The translations under genes were made by a program, and so were the position numbers. Below are positions 1 to 9,875 of a DNA stretch of 64,000 nt, piece by piece. Every line of letters begins with the position of its first letter. The stretch's first letter is position 1. Source of the stretch: Phaeodactylum tricornutum CCAP 1055/1 (lineage: Eukaryota; Bacillariophyta; Bacillariophyceae; Surirellales; Neidiaceae); NCBI RefSeq assembly GCF_000150955.2, contig NC_011686.1, forward strand, positions 310,001 through 374,000, written 5' to 3'. A model generated the notes under the pieces. That model searched no databases, was not told the DNA's origin, and was given only the letters and a program-made list of their open reading frames with translations.

Positions 1-297
1 GGAATTGTCGGTCGTGGACCGTCGGACCAGAGTCCGTGGCGTGACGCGGTGGGTGTGGAATTCGTACCCCGGTGTGGCGGGTTTGCGCAACAAGGCCCGG
101 GCCGTGGCGGCGACGGCTCCGTCCCACGGATCGTCCCCGGCTTCGGCCAACAAGACATCGTTCCGGGCCACGCCACTCCAGAGAATCTTTTGGGCGCGGC
201 GGTCGCGGAAGATGATGTCGTTGTCGGTGTTGGCGTTGTTACTGTTGTTGTTGTTGTTGTTGTTGGTCGGTGCGGCACGCGGGGGACTCATGGTCAT
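1..297 (-). CDS. Longin-like domain protein, N-terminal part (cut by window edge)
   Basis: This reads leftward from ATG 297-295 (a second in-frame ATG is at 291) and stays open to base 1, giving 99 residues of a longer protein. The N-terminus has a short Asn run coded by the GTT repeat at 244-265. It is followed by DRRAQKILWSGVARNDVLLAE and a helix-like VAATARALLRK segment. A beta strand of the form 'V-A-R-x-x-x-L-A-E' followed by a helix resembles the start of longin domains (VAMP7, Ykt6 and related trafficking proteins). The longin call is inference from a short stretch. The reading frame itself is well supported by its composition and lack of stops. Confidence 0.45.
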   Translation of the reverse strand, partial: MTMSPPRAAPTNNNNNNNSNNANTDNDIIFRDRRAQKILWSGVARNDVLLAEAGDDPWDGAVAATARALLRKPATPGYEFHTHRVTPRTLVRRSTTDNS

Positions 298-655
298 GAG
301 AACAAAAGAAACTGCGGGGTAACTTTACTGATTATGAACGAACCAAGAGCCAAGCAGAAGCAGAATACTAGAGTAACGGTAGTTGGAACGGTAGTTGCTA
401 GTTGAATGTGTTTGTTCGTTTCTAGTTTGTTCGTTCGTTCTCGAATGTCCTTTGAAAGGCAGGGCCCGACGCCCACAAAACCCGGACACGTTCGGAAGCA
501 GCCCAGCCTGCCATTGCGTAGTAGTGGAAACTACTGTGGTCCAACGGAACCATTACAATAGGGTTTTACAGTTCGTATGGTAGCTATGTAGTACTGATAC
601 GCTCTGGTACCCGAATCAGGTAGGGTGAGGGTTGGGGCATTCGAGAAACGGAATC

Positions 656-667
656 CTCACAGTCAAC
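656..667 (+). promoter_or_regulatory. CTCACAGTCAAC motif
   Basis: This is one of several near-identical YTCACAGTCAN sites lying close to gene 5' ends in this window. A role in transcription is inferred from recurrence and position only. Confidence 0.3.
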
Positions 668-1106
668 AACACAGAAAGAACCAATATCAACGTTTCGTGC
701 CAACACGCTGTGTGTCGCAATTCCTTCTCTAGTGTCATCCGGATACTCACCGTGAGTGCCACTCCGTGTCACACACCCTTGGTTCCTTCCTTTTCGGGAT
801 TCCGGTTTCGAAACACACACTCACTGTCAGTGAACCGACTTTCTTGCCTACTTGGTTTCCCTTTTTTTTTTCCCAACGAGCCCGACGGACTCCCGAAACC
901 ATGGATCCCCCCTGATAGTGAACGCTTATTGTGTTTTTGCCTTGCGATACGACGAGACAACCTGCTCGAGTAGAGAGAGAGAGATATTCATATATTGTCA
1001 GGTTTTCTACACCCTACCGTACCATACCTTTGTTGTTGTTGTTGTCAACTGCGGTACAGGCACGGACAGAGTGCGCGAAAAAGGCTCTCGAGGATCCTAC
1101 CTACCT

Positions 1107-1120
1107 ACACACACACACAC
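1107..1120. repeat. CA dinucleotide microsatellite
   Basis: This is a run of seven AC units just upstream of the first long gene, preceded by short CTAC repeats. It is a simple sequence repeat with no evident function. Confidence 0.8.
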
Positions 1121-1276
1121 ATTTCCCTACACAGATACACACGCCATGCCGGTGCCCGTGGTGTCCGTACGCGGCGTGTCTCGGATCCCCGCACGCCGTC
1201 AATCCGTCCGTTCTCTCCCTGGTTGGTGCTTCTACTGTTACTGTTCTTTGCGACCGGTGTAGTGGTGCTGGTACTG

Positions 1277-4200
1277 ATGCTGGGGGACGGCTTTGGGACG
1301 ATACGAACGACCGCCGCCACGCAGGAACCATCTCGTGGTGCATCACACCGTGTGGAAGTCGATGGTGTCCCGTGGATGCCGTCACGAACGAAACAACAAC
1401 GATTCCGAATTATTAGTCATGATGCACCCTCGTCAATGCCCTCTCCTCCACCACCACCGCTGCCCACGTGGACCGACACGGCGTTCGACACCCCTCCTCC
1501 GACACTGTACCGGCCAAAATTCATTCCACCTCCTCCTCCTCGGCCTCCACCGCCACCACGAAATCCTCCCACTCTTCCACTTACCTCCAACACTACAGCA
1601 ACAGTATCAACACCACCAATACTATTACCACCACCACCACCAATAATACCACCACCAACAATGCCGCAATACCCCCTACGCACCGCTACATCGACTCCAC
1701 CGTTATCAACTACAACAACCAGTCCGATTGCCATTCGTGCCGCTCGTTTGTCCGTAACTGCGGCGACCATTCGTCCACCGAGACCCCCGTCGATTACCAT
1801 CACAGCCGTCCATCCCTGGCAGTCCCCGTGGTCGGACCCACCACCACCGCCCCCGCCGCGGCCCACGCCACCCGCACCTCCTGTACCGTCGTCGCCCACG
1901 ACGAACGTATACTTGTCCTTGTTCTGGATGCTGCGGAACGTTGCGATTCGACAATCGAGCCTGGTTGCTCCCGAACGCAGGCTGGTAGACCCACAACTCC
2001 CCACCCACGCCATCTTACCGAACACGACACACGTTGGTTCCATCCCGACCGCGGTGGACCATCCATTGCCATTCACCAACGGCGTTGACGATACATCGGA
2101 CGAAGATAGCTTGGACGAGGATACCTTGAACGACCGGGATTGGGAGATTCTGCATCAAGCCCAAGCTTTCCCCGTGGACGTCTACGACGACGAATACGAT
2201 GGGATTCCCACGCCACCCGCACCTCCTTTAACGACGAACGTATACGCACTCTTGTTCTGGATGCTGCGGAACGTTGCGATTCGACAATCGACCCAGGTTG
2301 CTCCCGAACGCAAGCTGGTAGACCCAAAAGTCCCCACACGCGCCGCCCTACCGAACACGACACACGTTGGTCTTATCCCGACCGCAGTGGACCATCCATT
2401 ATCATTCACTGACGTCGTTGACGATACATCCGACGAAGATAGCTTGGACGAGGATACCTTGAACGACCGGGATTGGGAGATTCTGCGACAAGCCCAAGCT
2501 TTCCCCGTGGACGTCTACGACGACGAATACGATGCGGTTGAAATGGAAAGCGTCGACCAGGACCCCCCTACACATCATGCCCTGGAGTTCAATGCTACCC
2601 TTTCTCGATACGCTGTGGTACCACTGTGGGCCACACTCTCATCACTCCTGTTTCGACCAAACTCGGAACAAGAATCTCTCAGACTATCGCGGACGGCGCA
2701 GACTCTTCATAGCAATGCCCTTATCAAAACCAATACGGACGTGTTGGGCTTGATTGTACCCCTATCACAAGCCTGGGGAACGCAAGTGGATCGTACGGTG
2801 CGATTGTTGGTCACATGGGCACGCTGCCTGGACACGGTGCGGCGAAGGCCACGGCGAGCCACCCACGTGGTCCGCCGACGGATCGTCCGTGTCCGCAAAG
2901 TACCCCGACGCATCAAAATCTCCACTTTGCCGGAAGACTACGATTTGGACGACGCGAATTTTGAAGAATTGCTCGAGCAAGTACGATTACCGTCGTACAT
3001 GAAGGAAGAGTATTCCGACTACGAAGATACGGAAGAAGACTACTGGATCCGCAACGACTACGAGCAAACCCCATCTCTGCATTCCTTGCTGCGATCCGCG
3101 CCCGACGTGAATGCGGTAGCATCACGGTCTGTTGAATCGAGTTTCTTTTCCGATTCCACCATTGGTTGGGATGATGAGTGGGACTTTGACGACGACAGCT
3201 TGTGCTCACAAGATTTCGAGATTCTGCAGCAAGCCAACGAAATTGTCTGGGAAGATTTTGATTCTATAGACATTTGCAACTCAGACGATGAATATGAGAA
3301 TATGTGGGATTCGAATCGGTGGAACGGCGAGGACGACTCGGAATTAGATGAGTCGGACCATGCCAACCAGTTCCCCGGCGAGGACGCAAACCGGATGGAG
3401 GAGAGACTGGAGGAGCATTGGGGACGCCATTCAAAGACTGAACGGCGCAAAAGCCGTGAAAGCTTTTCTAGCCAATGGCAATCCAAAAATAGCTCAATGC
3501 ACTACAAACATTTACATGCGGAACAGGAGGAGACCTTGTTGCAGTATTTCAAACGGCCACTCACAGTCAAGCGGAGTCTGTTTTCCTTGAGGAGATATGT
3601 GCCTTTCTCAGGAACTAATAGCGCCGTAAAGCCAGTTGACGCAACTGTTGTTGCTAGGGAAGGCACCGCCTGCGACACAAAAAGTTTTTCAACTGAGACT
3701 CCAGTAGGTTTCTTGGGCAAAGCATTGGACGAGCATTCGTCCCCTCTTACACAACTTCCTTGTCGACACGAGTCAAACTCGGATCCCTATACCAATCAAA
3801 GAGCTCCGATTCATAGCTCCTGTTCTCGCACCCATTTTGGTTGGATGCGCCCATGGTCTTGGTCAAAGTTTCCTCATCGACATTCATTGCTAACTGATAT
3901 TCAAACATCTAAGGAAAACGATGTAACGAATATTATCACGGGACCCAAGAGCTCAGTAACTGGCGCTTTGACGGAAGCGGCGGTAGTAGAGCCAAAGTTC
4001 CTTCAGGAAGTTGACTGTAAGCTTTTGAGAAAGCCACGTAAGCCCTGGCGTATATCGCAGCTACTTGGTACTTGGGAGTGGCCTGCGCTCTTCCGACGGA
4101 GCAATAAAACCACTCCGGATTTCGCCGCAGCCAAGAAGACTTACGAGGAGGAATCATCATCGATCAATTTGCAAGATGGTTTCCTTAAGAGAGAAAACGA

Positions 4201-4324
4201 ATTAGACGAGATGAATCTGGGTGAGAGTGCCATTCGAGAAGTTAATCATGCGTCACCATTGGGACCTCCACCGCTACCCTCGAAGCCTTCGCATTCCTCT
4301 GTTCTTCGCATGGAAGCCTTTTAA
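1277..4324 (+). CDS. Large Pro-rich, acidic repeat protein, probably membrane-anchored
   Basis: I do not recognise this 1015-residue protein (from ATG 1277). Residues 50-210 are a low-complexity Pro/Thr region. A tandem duplication of about 110 residues follows (DNA 1862-2533). Each copy holds NVYxxLFWMLRNVAIRQS, an acidic DTSDEDSLDEDTL segment and a DWEILxQAQ...DDEYD motif. Two weaker versions of that acidic motif occur later (near 2944 and 3195). The rest is charged and apparently disordered, ending in a Pro-rich tail. The same frame is open upstream to about 995 and reads PWLVLLLLLFFATGVVVLVL, an excellent membrane segment, directly before the first ATG. Either an upstream exon supplies the start, or the ATG at 1146 is linked by a frame change I cannot resolve. 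The coding call is firm; the N-terminus is not. Confidence 0.7.
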   Translation: MLGDGFGTIRTTAATQEPSRGASHRVEVDGVPWMPSRTKQQRFRIISHDAPSSMPSPPPPPLPTWTDTAFDTPPPTLYRPKFIPPPPPRPPPPPRNPPTLPLTSNTTATVSTPPILLPPPPPIIPPPTMPQYPLRTATSTPPLSTTTTSPIAIRAARLSVTAATIRPPRPPSITITAVHPWQSPWSDPPPPPPPRPTPPAPPVPSSPTTNVYLSLFWMLRNVAIRQSSLVAPERRLVDPQLPTHAILPNTTHVGSIPTAVDHPLPFTNGVDDTSDEDSLDEDTLNDRDWEILHQAQAFPVDVYDDEYDGIPTPPAPPLTTNVYALLFWMLRNVAIRQSTQVAPERKLVDPKVPTRAALPNTTHVGLIPTAVDHPLSFTDVVDDTSDEDSLDEDTLNDRDWEILRQAQAFPVDVYDDEYDAVEMESVDQDPPTHHALEFNATLSRYAVVPLWATLSSLLFRPNSEQESLRLSRTAQTLHSNALIKTNTDVLGLIVPLSQAWGTQVDRTVRLLVTWARCLDTVRRRPRRATHVVRRRIVRVRKVPRRIKISTLPEDYDLDDANFEELLEQVRLPSYMKEEYSDYEDTEEDYWIRNDYEQTPSLHSLLRSAPDVNAVASRSVESSFFSDSTIGWDDEWDFDDDSLCSQDFEILQQANEIVWEDFDSIDICNSDDEYENMWDSNRWNGEDDSELDESDHANQFPGEDANRMEERLEEHWGRHSKTERRKSRESFSSQWQSKNSSMHYKHLHAEQEETLLQYFKRPLTVKRSLFSLRRYVPFSGTNSAVKPVDATVVAREGTACDTKSFSTETPVGFLGKALDEHSSPLTQLPCRHESNSDPYTNQRAPIHSSCSRTHFGWMRPWSWSKFPHRHSLLTDIQTSKENDVTNIITGPKSSVTGALTEAAVVEPKFLQEVDCKLLRKPRKPWRISQLLGTWEWPALFRRSNKTTPDFAAAKKTYEEESSSINLQDGFLKRENELDEMNLGESAIREVNHASPLGPPPLPSKPSHSSVLRMEAF
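1862..2533 (+). repeat. Coding tandem duplication, two copies of about 335 bp
   Basis: Copy 1 begins at 1862 and copy 2 at 2207, both opening with CCCACGCCACCCGCACCTCC. The offset is 345 bp at the start and 333 bp after a 12-bp gap in copy 2. The copies keep the frame and look roughly 90% identical by eye, which suggests a recent duplication inside the gene. Confidence 0.85.
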
Positions 4325-4385
4325 TCTCACGCAAGAGACGATCTGCTAAAATATGCAACCTAAATGTTTATACCTACTCAAAGGA

Positions 4386-6141
4386 TCACTCCCCAAACGA
4401 CTCGGTCGCGTACGCGTCAGGCGGCTCGGGACACTTTTTCCAATACTGAATCATTTGGCAAATCAACTCCATTCCCTTGGTAAGATTTTCCATAGGCGGA
4501 CCGTAGCTGAAACGTACGTGATGCAGGCACTTGCTCATGCGAATGTTCCGAATCCCTCTCGGATTGATATCGAAAAACACACCCGGGACACATATGCACT
4601 TGTGCTTGGTACATTCCTCTAAAAAAACGAGACAATCGTTCAACGGCGGCGGCAGACCTGATAAATCGGCCCATACGTAGAAAGTCGACGTCGGCTTGAA
4701 TTTGACTTTGATTCCGAGTTCCTCGAGTTTGCGTAGCAAAAAGTCCCGTTTCTGTCGAAAGTGCTGTTGGAGTGCAATTGCGTCCCGACGAATGAATGCC
4801 AACTCCATAAGGGGCAAGGCCAATCGCTGTAACGGAGCATTTGCTCCACCGTCCAAGTAGCTCCCGGCCGATCCTAGCATTTTCACAATTGGTTTAGGAG
4901 CGACAATCCAGCAAACTCGAAAACCTGGGCAACGCCAGTTTTTGGTCAATCCATTGACAATGAGAATCGGATCTTCGTCGACATCGTCCACATAGGCGGC
5001 GCTGCTCACGGTCTTGGGCCAGCTGTGCAGATCATTCGTATTACCGTCCAATGGCTGATCTGGGCCGTCATAGTAATAGTGACTAATGGCATTTTCGAAC
5101 AAAAAATCTTCGTGAGTACCCGGTAGACAACCAGCTTCGGTTGCGCAAGCCAGAACGAGAGAAATAACGTACGAATAGAACTCGTCCATGATAATGGCCG
5201 TCTGGTGATCCCGCGCCGTCTGCACATAGCGGCGCAAGTCGTCTCCCTCAATAGACTGTCCAGTGGGATTGGCCGGATTGGACATCAAAATGGCACCACA
5301 TCCCCGCCCACCGCACTGAAAGTCAAATTCCTCTGGAGACATGCAAGCCTCGGTCACATCCCGGTGAAGCAAAGGACTCGGCGAAACCCGCAAAAAGAGA
5401 CCCAAGGCTTGCTCGTAGGCTGTGTAATCAGGGGTGAAATACCCAACCTGAACCGTTCCCAGCACCGCCTGCAGAAATAGAGAACAGCAATGTGCGGTCA
5501 GAACACGCACACGATACATTGGAGACAACTTGTACGCAATGCGATCCATACAGTTGTACCCGTACCATGATACGCGTAATGCCAGCTCGACCTCCCGGTA
5601 CGATGCACACATTCTCTGCCGTATACTGCGACTGTTTCCCCTGGCGGTACAAAAAGTTATAGTAGTCGGCTACCTTTTCGCGCAGCGGCGTGAGTCCCGT
5701 CACGGGCGCGTATTCGAGCTCGGCGTCCGGGATGTGCATGGTGAAATTCCGCGACGGGGCGTTTGGCAAAGGACCTGTTTCTGGAGCACCCTGACCCATG
5801 TTGGCCCACTCCGACGACGGGTCACCGTCTCCTTGAAAGCCGCGGGCTGCGGCCCGCGAGGTCGCGTAAATAACGCCGGTTTTCTGGACCCGGTGGAACA
5901 TTGGAAAGCTAGTGACCGGCTTGTGATCACGGCTTTCGGTGCTGTCGTGGCGCTTGGGGGCTTTGTTGGTGCTTCCGTCAGTAGAGATCTGCGTCGCTTT
6001 GCGCGAGTCGCTGCCGTCATCGTGATGAGCTTCACGATGATACTGCAAATAAATCTGATGCGCTTCCGAAACGCTGGAACGCCGGCGATGAGTGCGATTC
6101 TTTGCCGCAGCGTGGGATTCTTGTGGCTCTGGCGTAGTCAT
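4386..6141 (-). CDS. PLP-dependent aminotransferase, class I/II
   Basis: There are two exons, 6141-5566 and 5468-4386, with a 97-bp GT-AG intron (GTACGG...CTGCAG) in phase 0, giving 552 residues. The fold-type I signature is complete. It has a PGGRAGITRIM glycine-rich cofactor loop at the exon junction, NPANPTG, DEFYSY (Asp for the PLP ring nitrogen) and a GLTKNWRCPGFR segment whose Lys, near residue 368, should carry the PLP Schiff base. A C-terminal RFSYGPP substrate-binding Arg region is also present. About 110 residues of basic, Ser-rich sequence precede the catalytic domain. It transfers amino groups between an amino acid and an oxo acid; the substrate cannot be read from sequence. Reading past the intron donor breaks the domain, so the intron is required. 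A TCACTGTCAAC motif lies 60 bp upstream. The gene converges on the repeat protein with 61 bp between stops. Confidence 0.9.
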
Positions 6142-6794
6142 TTGCTTCTCAAGTAGCGGATACTGTGTTGGATCCGTCAGCGGTGCGACGCAATCTCAAG
6201 TTGACAGTGAGTGAGTGAGACCGCTCTGAAAGAATGTTCGTTGCCTGTCGCGACAACGAAATACTAACATTTGGATACCCCGTCACCTCGGTTTTGATTC
6301 TACGCGAAGCCTTACGACGAACCTCTTTTCGGATCTCTTTTTTGATTGGAAATCATGAATACACGACTTGTTGAGTCGGCACTGGTACTTCCAAGAAGTA
6401 CACACACCGGAAAATGCGCAATTCCTTGCGCTTTAATATTTATGTTAATTTACACTTACAGTTAACGGTAAGTTGGGAATCGCACGATTCGAGATCTTCC
6501 GAACTGCACTTTCGCGTTGAAATTGTGACTTTTCTAGAGTCATGAGAATTCACAGGCAACGAAAACTTTTGGCTAACAATAATTTCCCAAATTTTCTCAC
6601 TTGAACTCTTGACGTGTCTACTAGCTAGTTCGGGCTCACTGTTACAGCAGAAACCCAACAAGAGCTGTCAGTCCGCGACTCCAATGTCGCTGGTAGAAAA
6701 TATAAGGCCTACCAAGTTGCGTGTCAGTCAGCAGCCGGTATTATTAGCACAACGATCCAACCATTTCTGTTTCGAGCGACGCCAAACCATTTAA
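6142..6794. other. Divergent intergenic region
   Basis: This separates the aminotransferase and the HxHHW membrane protein, which are transcribed apart. It holds the motif GTTGACAGTGAG at 6199-6210 (CTCACTGTCAAC in the sense of the aminotransferase) and a related TTACAGTTAAC near 6457. I see no convincing gene. Confidence 0.5.
6199..6210 (-). promoter_or_regulatory. CTCACTGTCAAC motif upstream of aminotransferase
   Basis: It lies about 60 bp upstream of the aminotransferase ATG in sense orientation and belongs to the recurrent 5'-end motif family. Its function is inferred. Confidence 0.3.
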
Positions 6795-7934
6795 ATGGAA
6801 GAGGAGGTTACAACGAAGATGGCACTCCGGGGACCCATAGATGACAATGCGTTGGAGCCAATACTCAATCCGGTAGCCGACGAGGCCGGGGAAGGTTCGC
6901 ACGACCGAATCGAGAACGGAACGCCCGTCCCTACCGTGGATATTTCAGACACTGATTCCTCGGACCTGCCAAAGTCCGACACATCACACGGTACTCCTGT
7001 GGATGTAAAGGGAATGCCCGACGAACAAGAACAATTTATGAACGAAGGTCCGTTGCAGACTCAGCCACGTTGGCAATGTATTCTCAACAAGAGAGCCTTG
7101 CCAGACGATCGTTTTACCGCATTTGGTTACGATATAGTGGACGGGCCCGCCGTCGTCAAGTTTATCAAGTTTTTGACCGTTACCTATCTCTGCTTCTTTA
7201 TCGCCTTCGCATTTGTTCGATGGGTTGACTGGGAGAACGATGAATACTACACCATGGAGCAGTTCTGGAAGTTTGACAGCAGCTTTGTTGTCACCGATGC
7301 CCTTTTCTTCTTCGTCGTTGGCAGACTAAACAAACAGAACGGGGTGGATCATTTGGCATGGATTCTACCCATTCTTGTCGCCACGCTGTATTCCAGTGGT
7401 GTTACGAGGCTCGACTTTATGCAGCACTCCGTTTCGCTTTACGAAATGCGCTGTCGGTGGCCACCCGGTCTCTGGATCTTTGCCATTATTGTGACTGTTT
7501 TTGTGGTAGCCTTGGTCTATGCACACATCCGGTACATTGCTCAGCAACGCAAGCTATTCGAAAAGGGTTTCGAAATTTCTTTTTGTACAGCTTTCTTTCT
7601 AGTTCCCAGCATAGCGAGTCCTTTTTTCCATTTTCACCATTGGTTCGCTGGTTGGTTTGGAGGGATGCATTTCAATCTCAACGTATGGTGGAGTCGAGTG
7701 ACAATGGCATTTCTATGGGGATTTTACATCAACGGTATCGCTGTCTACGGCCGCGACCCCATTCTGGGCTGCGAGTACTCTCTCTACGTGAGCCTTTACC
7801 AACGCTGTTCTTTTATGCGCTGCTACGTTCAAGGCATTATCGACGGAGCGGGCAACGCTACTCACCCCAGCAATTACACCGGTATTGTGACTCCCTTTGT
7901 GCCCCTCGATTGGCGCACGTGTTCAACCGACTGA
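6795..7934 (+). CDS. Multipass membrane protein with HxHHW motif (paralogue 1)
   Basis: This single-exon protein of 379 residues starts at ATG 6795. The first 95 residues are acidic and hydrophilic. Then come about six hydrophobic segments, including VVKFIKFLTVTYLCFFIAF, DALFFFVVG and WIFAIIVTVFVVALVY. The most conserved stretch is FHFHHWFAGWFGGMHFN, followed by WWSRVTMAFLWG and NGIAVYGRDP. Clustered His beside membrane segments could bind a metal, but this is inference. A full-length paralogue lies on the other strand at 18989-20113. Both share the LYEMxCRW segment, the His cluster, the NGIAVYGRDP loop and an extracytoplasmic-looking Cys-containing tail with N-glycosylation sequons. I do not recognise the family and assign no function. 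Confidence 0.85.
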   Translation: MEEEVTTKMALRGPIDDNALEPILNPVADEAGEGSHDRIENGTPVPTVDISDTDSSDLPKSDTSHGTPVDVKGMPDEQEQFMNEGPLQTQPRWQCILNKRALPDDRFTAFGYDIVDGPAVVKFIKFLTVTYLCFFIAFAFVRWVDWENDEYYTMEQFWKFDSSFVVTDALFFFVVGRLNKQNGVDHLAWILPILVATLYSSGVTRLDFMQHSVSLYEMRCRWPPGLWIFAIIVTVFVVALVYAHIRYIAQQRKLFEKGFEISFCTAFFLVPSIASPFFHFHHWFAGWFGGMHFNLNVWWSRVTMAFLWGFYINGIAVYGRDPILGCEYSLYVSLYQRCSFMRCYVQGIIDGAGNATHPSNYTGIVTPFVPLDWRTCSTD

Positions 7935-8065
7935 ATGTGGGCGACTCGCAAGAGGAAGCACGTCGTAGATTTTCGCCTGTACAAGTACATGCGGTGGATA
8001 CATAATTGCTCTAGAACTCTTGTTGTTGCAGTTGTTGCTTTGGCACGTTCCGCTCCGTTTCAGTG

Positions 8066-9311
8066 TTAATTGTCCTCGTGAACTCTCAATACAAAATTAT
8101 CGTCCCAGGTTTCTCGAAAGGGTGCCCTACCGAATGAAAGGACATCAAAGAATAATTCTGGTAAGATATTCAGCGGCGGTAGGAAATTTCAAACTCACAG
8201 TCAATCAGCAAACTTACCATCCTCCCGTCAGCAAATATTCTTTTCCGTTTTCGGAGCTCGACATTTCCACCAACGTGGCGGCGTTGCGAGCCGGAGGACA
8301 AAATGTCGACGCTGGCTGATCATCCGGCAACAAACAGTTCCACGTTTCTTTCCTCAAATCCAACGCCCAAACATCGCTGCGAGGAGTAAGTCCCAGACTA
8401 CTGGACTCTGCACCACCGTAGACCAAGACAATGTCGTCGGACCACCGGCACAGGCAAGGAGATGCTCGTGGGGATGGAGCCTTCTTTTCGTTGTCCATCA
8501 GCTTCCTCCACGTCCAAGATTTTGTATCAAGTACAAAGACTTCGTTGGACATGGTTTGATCCTGCGAGGCACCACCAAAAAACACAATCTCATGCTTGCT
8601 CGATAGGGTTGCCGAGTGCAAACCGCGGGCACTAGGGCACGGTCCAGATGTCGTTTGTTGGACAAAGCTTTCACGGTCGGCGTCAAAGATCCATACCATA
8701 TCGTGGCATCGGTGGTTATGCAGAACAATTTGATTCCGTTCCGGTATGGCGACCGCGACGTGTCGAGAGGTGGGCCCACCTGGCGTAACAACGTCCAAGT
8801 GCGCCCACGTAGGATTAGTTGTTCCGCTATCCTGGTCCCGACCGAAATCCAAACGATGGATTGTCTCTAGAATATCACCACCATCTTGTTTGGTACCGGG
8901 ATCCCACCCTCCAAAAACGTAAGCACGAAAGTGTTGCGAACGGTCACTCTTGCCTGCCAAGACGGCCGCGGCCGCCACTAGTCGAGCCCGCGGGGATTCT
9001 CCGTTGGTCCCAACAGATTCCCAGTCCTGTTGTTCACTGTTCCACCGCCACAGATCGTTCGTCACGTAGCGATTGGAAGGACTCTCTTCGGCGTAACCTC
9101 CAAAAATATAGACATCCGAAGAATGGGGACTCGGAAACGCCACGTGCCCCGATCGTTTCGGCGTGATACGATGCGAAGGCTTACGTTCATTCCATTCAGC
9201 CTGTAAAGCACCAGCGAAGGCTGTGCTCATGATTACGAGACAATAGCCGAATAAAACGGAAGGAAGCATAGAATGATGCGTTGCAATGCGTTGATTAATA
9301 GTAAAAAGCAT
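8066..9311 (-). CDS. Secreted Kelch-repeat protein
   Basis: There are two exons. Exon 1 (9311-8218) codes a signal peptide (LPSVLFGYCLVIMSTAFAGA after an optional second Met) and a beta-propeller of Kelch repeats with the usual FGG doublets (VYIFGGY, AYVFGGW, IVFFGGA, VLVYGGA). The frame seems to stop after LLTGGW, but that stop is made by the donor itself (GGATG|GTAAGT). A 91-bp intron ends at TTCGGTAG, and exon 2 (8126-8066) adds 20 residues, APFRETWDDNFVLRVHEDN, completing the last Kelch blade. The total is 384 residues. Kelch propellers bind other proteins; with a signal peptide this one should act in the secretory pathway or outside the cell. It converges on the membrane protein at 7934. 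Confidence 0.85.
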
Positions 9312-9380
9312 TGCCTATTCGCGGGATAAGAGAGTCACCACAGTAGAACCGAACCGGAACCAACACGTCCATCACAACAA

Positions 9381-9392
9381 TTCACAGTCAAC
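9381..9392 (+). promoter_or_regulatory. TTCACAGTCAAC motif
   Basis: It lies 70-81 bp upstream of the Kelch ATG and, without the MITE, would lie about 50 bp upstream of the small acidic gene. It is probably part of a shared divergent promoter; the role is inferred from recurrence. Confidence 0.35.
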
Positions 9393-9427
9393 ACAGTACA
9401 AACGGCGTCGAAACCTTTCGAGGAAAT

Positions 9428-9472
9428 TCACTAATGCGGCCTCGATGAGGCCGCAAAATCACTAATCCGGCC
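9428..9472 (+). repeat. Left terminal inverted repeat of the MITE
   Basis: 45 bp, with internal GCGGCCTC/GAGGCCGC hairpin. It differs from the reverse complement of the right repeat at only two positions. Confidence 0.9.
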
Positions 9473-9814
9473 AAAATCAAAATTTACTAAGTACCGAAGG
9501 TGGGGCCTACATCGCTTCCCTAGTAGTTATAATTTTGATTAAATATGGATCTTAAACAATTCAAGTATTTACAGATTACATTCTCTATTGATTTTTGAGA
9601 TGCTGTATTGGACACATGCAAGCATTATTTGAGGCCTGCGATGTTCTCCAAACGACGCTTCGTCCGCAGGAGGCATCTTGAGAGATGATCCATTTATAAA
9701 TCTTTACGAAAAATGGCTTGAGAATGTAAGGTTCAAGGTTATGAATGTGTGTGATCCAAATACTTAGGAAGCAACACTGTCCCTACCTAAGTTACTTAAC
9801 GAAATCTATGTTTA

Positions 9815-9859
9815 GGCCGGATTAGTGATTTTGCGGCCTCATCGAGGCCGGATCAGTGA
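9815..9859 (-). repeat. Right terminal inverted repeat of the MITE
   Basis: 45 bp, inverted copy of the left repeat. The spurious upstream ATG in frame with the next gene (9825) lies inside it. Confidence 0.9.
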
Positions 9860-9875
9860 TTTACGAGGAAATTCG

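Larger units (their letters stand above)
298..1276. other. Intergenic region, about 1 kb
   Basis: This lies between the divergent longin-like gene and the repeat protein. It holds a CTCACAGTCAAC motif at 656-667 and a CA microsatellite at 1107-1120. The frame of the downstream gene is open from about 995 and codes a hydrophobic stretch before its first ATG, so part of this region may be coding (see next gene). Confidence 0.5.
9428..9859. mobile_element. MITE-like non-autonomous DNA element, 432 bp, with TIRs and target duplication
   Basis: The ends are 45-bp inverted repeats (9428-9472 and 9815-9859) matching at 43 of 45 positions. They begin TCACTAATGCGGCC and TCACTGATCCGGCC when read inward. 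Each repeat also contains a perfect 8-bp hairpin, GCGGCCTC-gat-GAGGCCGC. Flanks repeat CGAGGAAATTC at 9419-9429 and 9864-9874, which overlaps the TIR tip at one side, so the target duplication is about 9-11 bp. The 340-bp interior is AT-rich with no coding frame. These are the marks of a non-autonomous DNA transposon. The high TIR identity suggests a fairly young insertion. The superfamily cannot be fixed without a related autonomous copy. Confidence 0.85.
9312..9875. other. Divergent intergenic region carrying a MITE
   Basis: This lies between the Kelch gene and the small acidic gene. A TTCACAGTCAAC motif sits at 9381-9392. The MITE-like element at 9428-9859 occupies most of the rest. Confidence 0.7.

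Noticed and set aside
1417-2079. Gly-rich minus-strand open frame of 220 codons
   Set aside because: It is the antisense of the Pro-rich coding strand (CCN codons read as GGN) and has no domain.
5530-6156. Plus-strand open frame of 208 codons
   Set aside because: It lies antisense to the aminotransferase first exon, whose domain motifs are clear.
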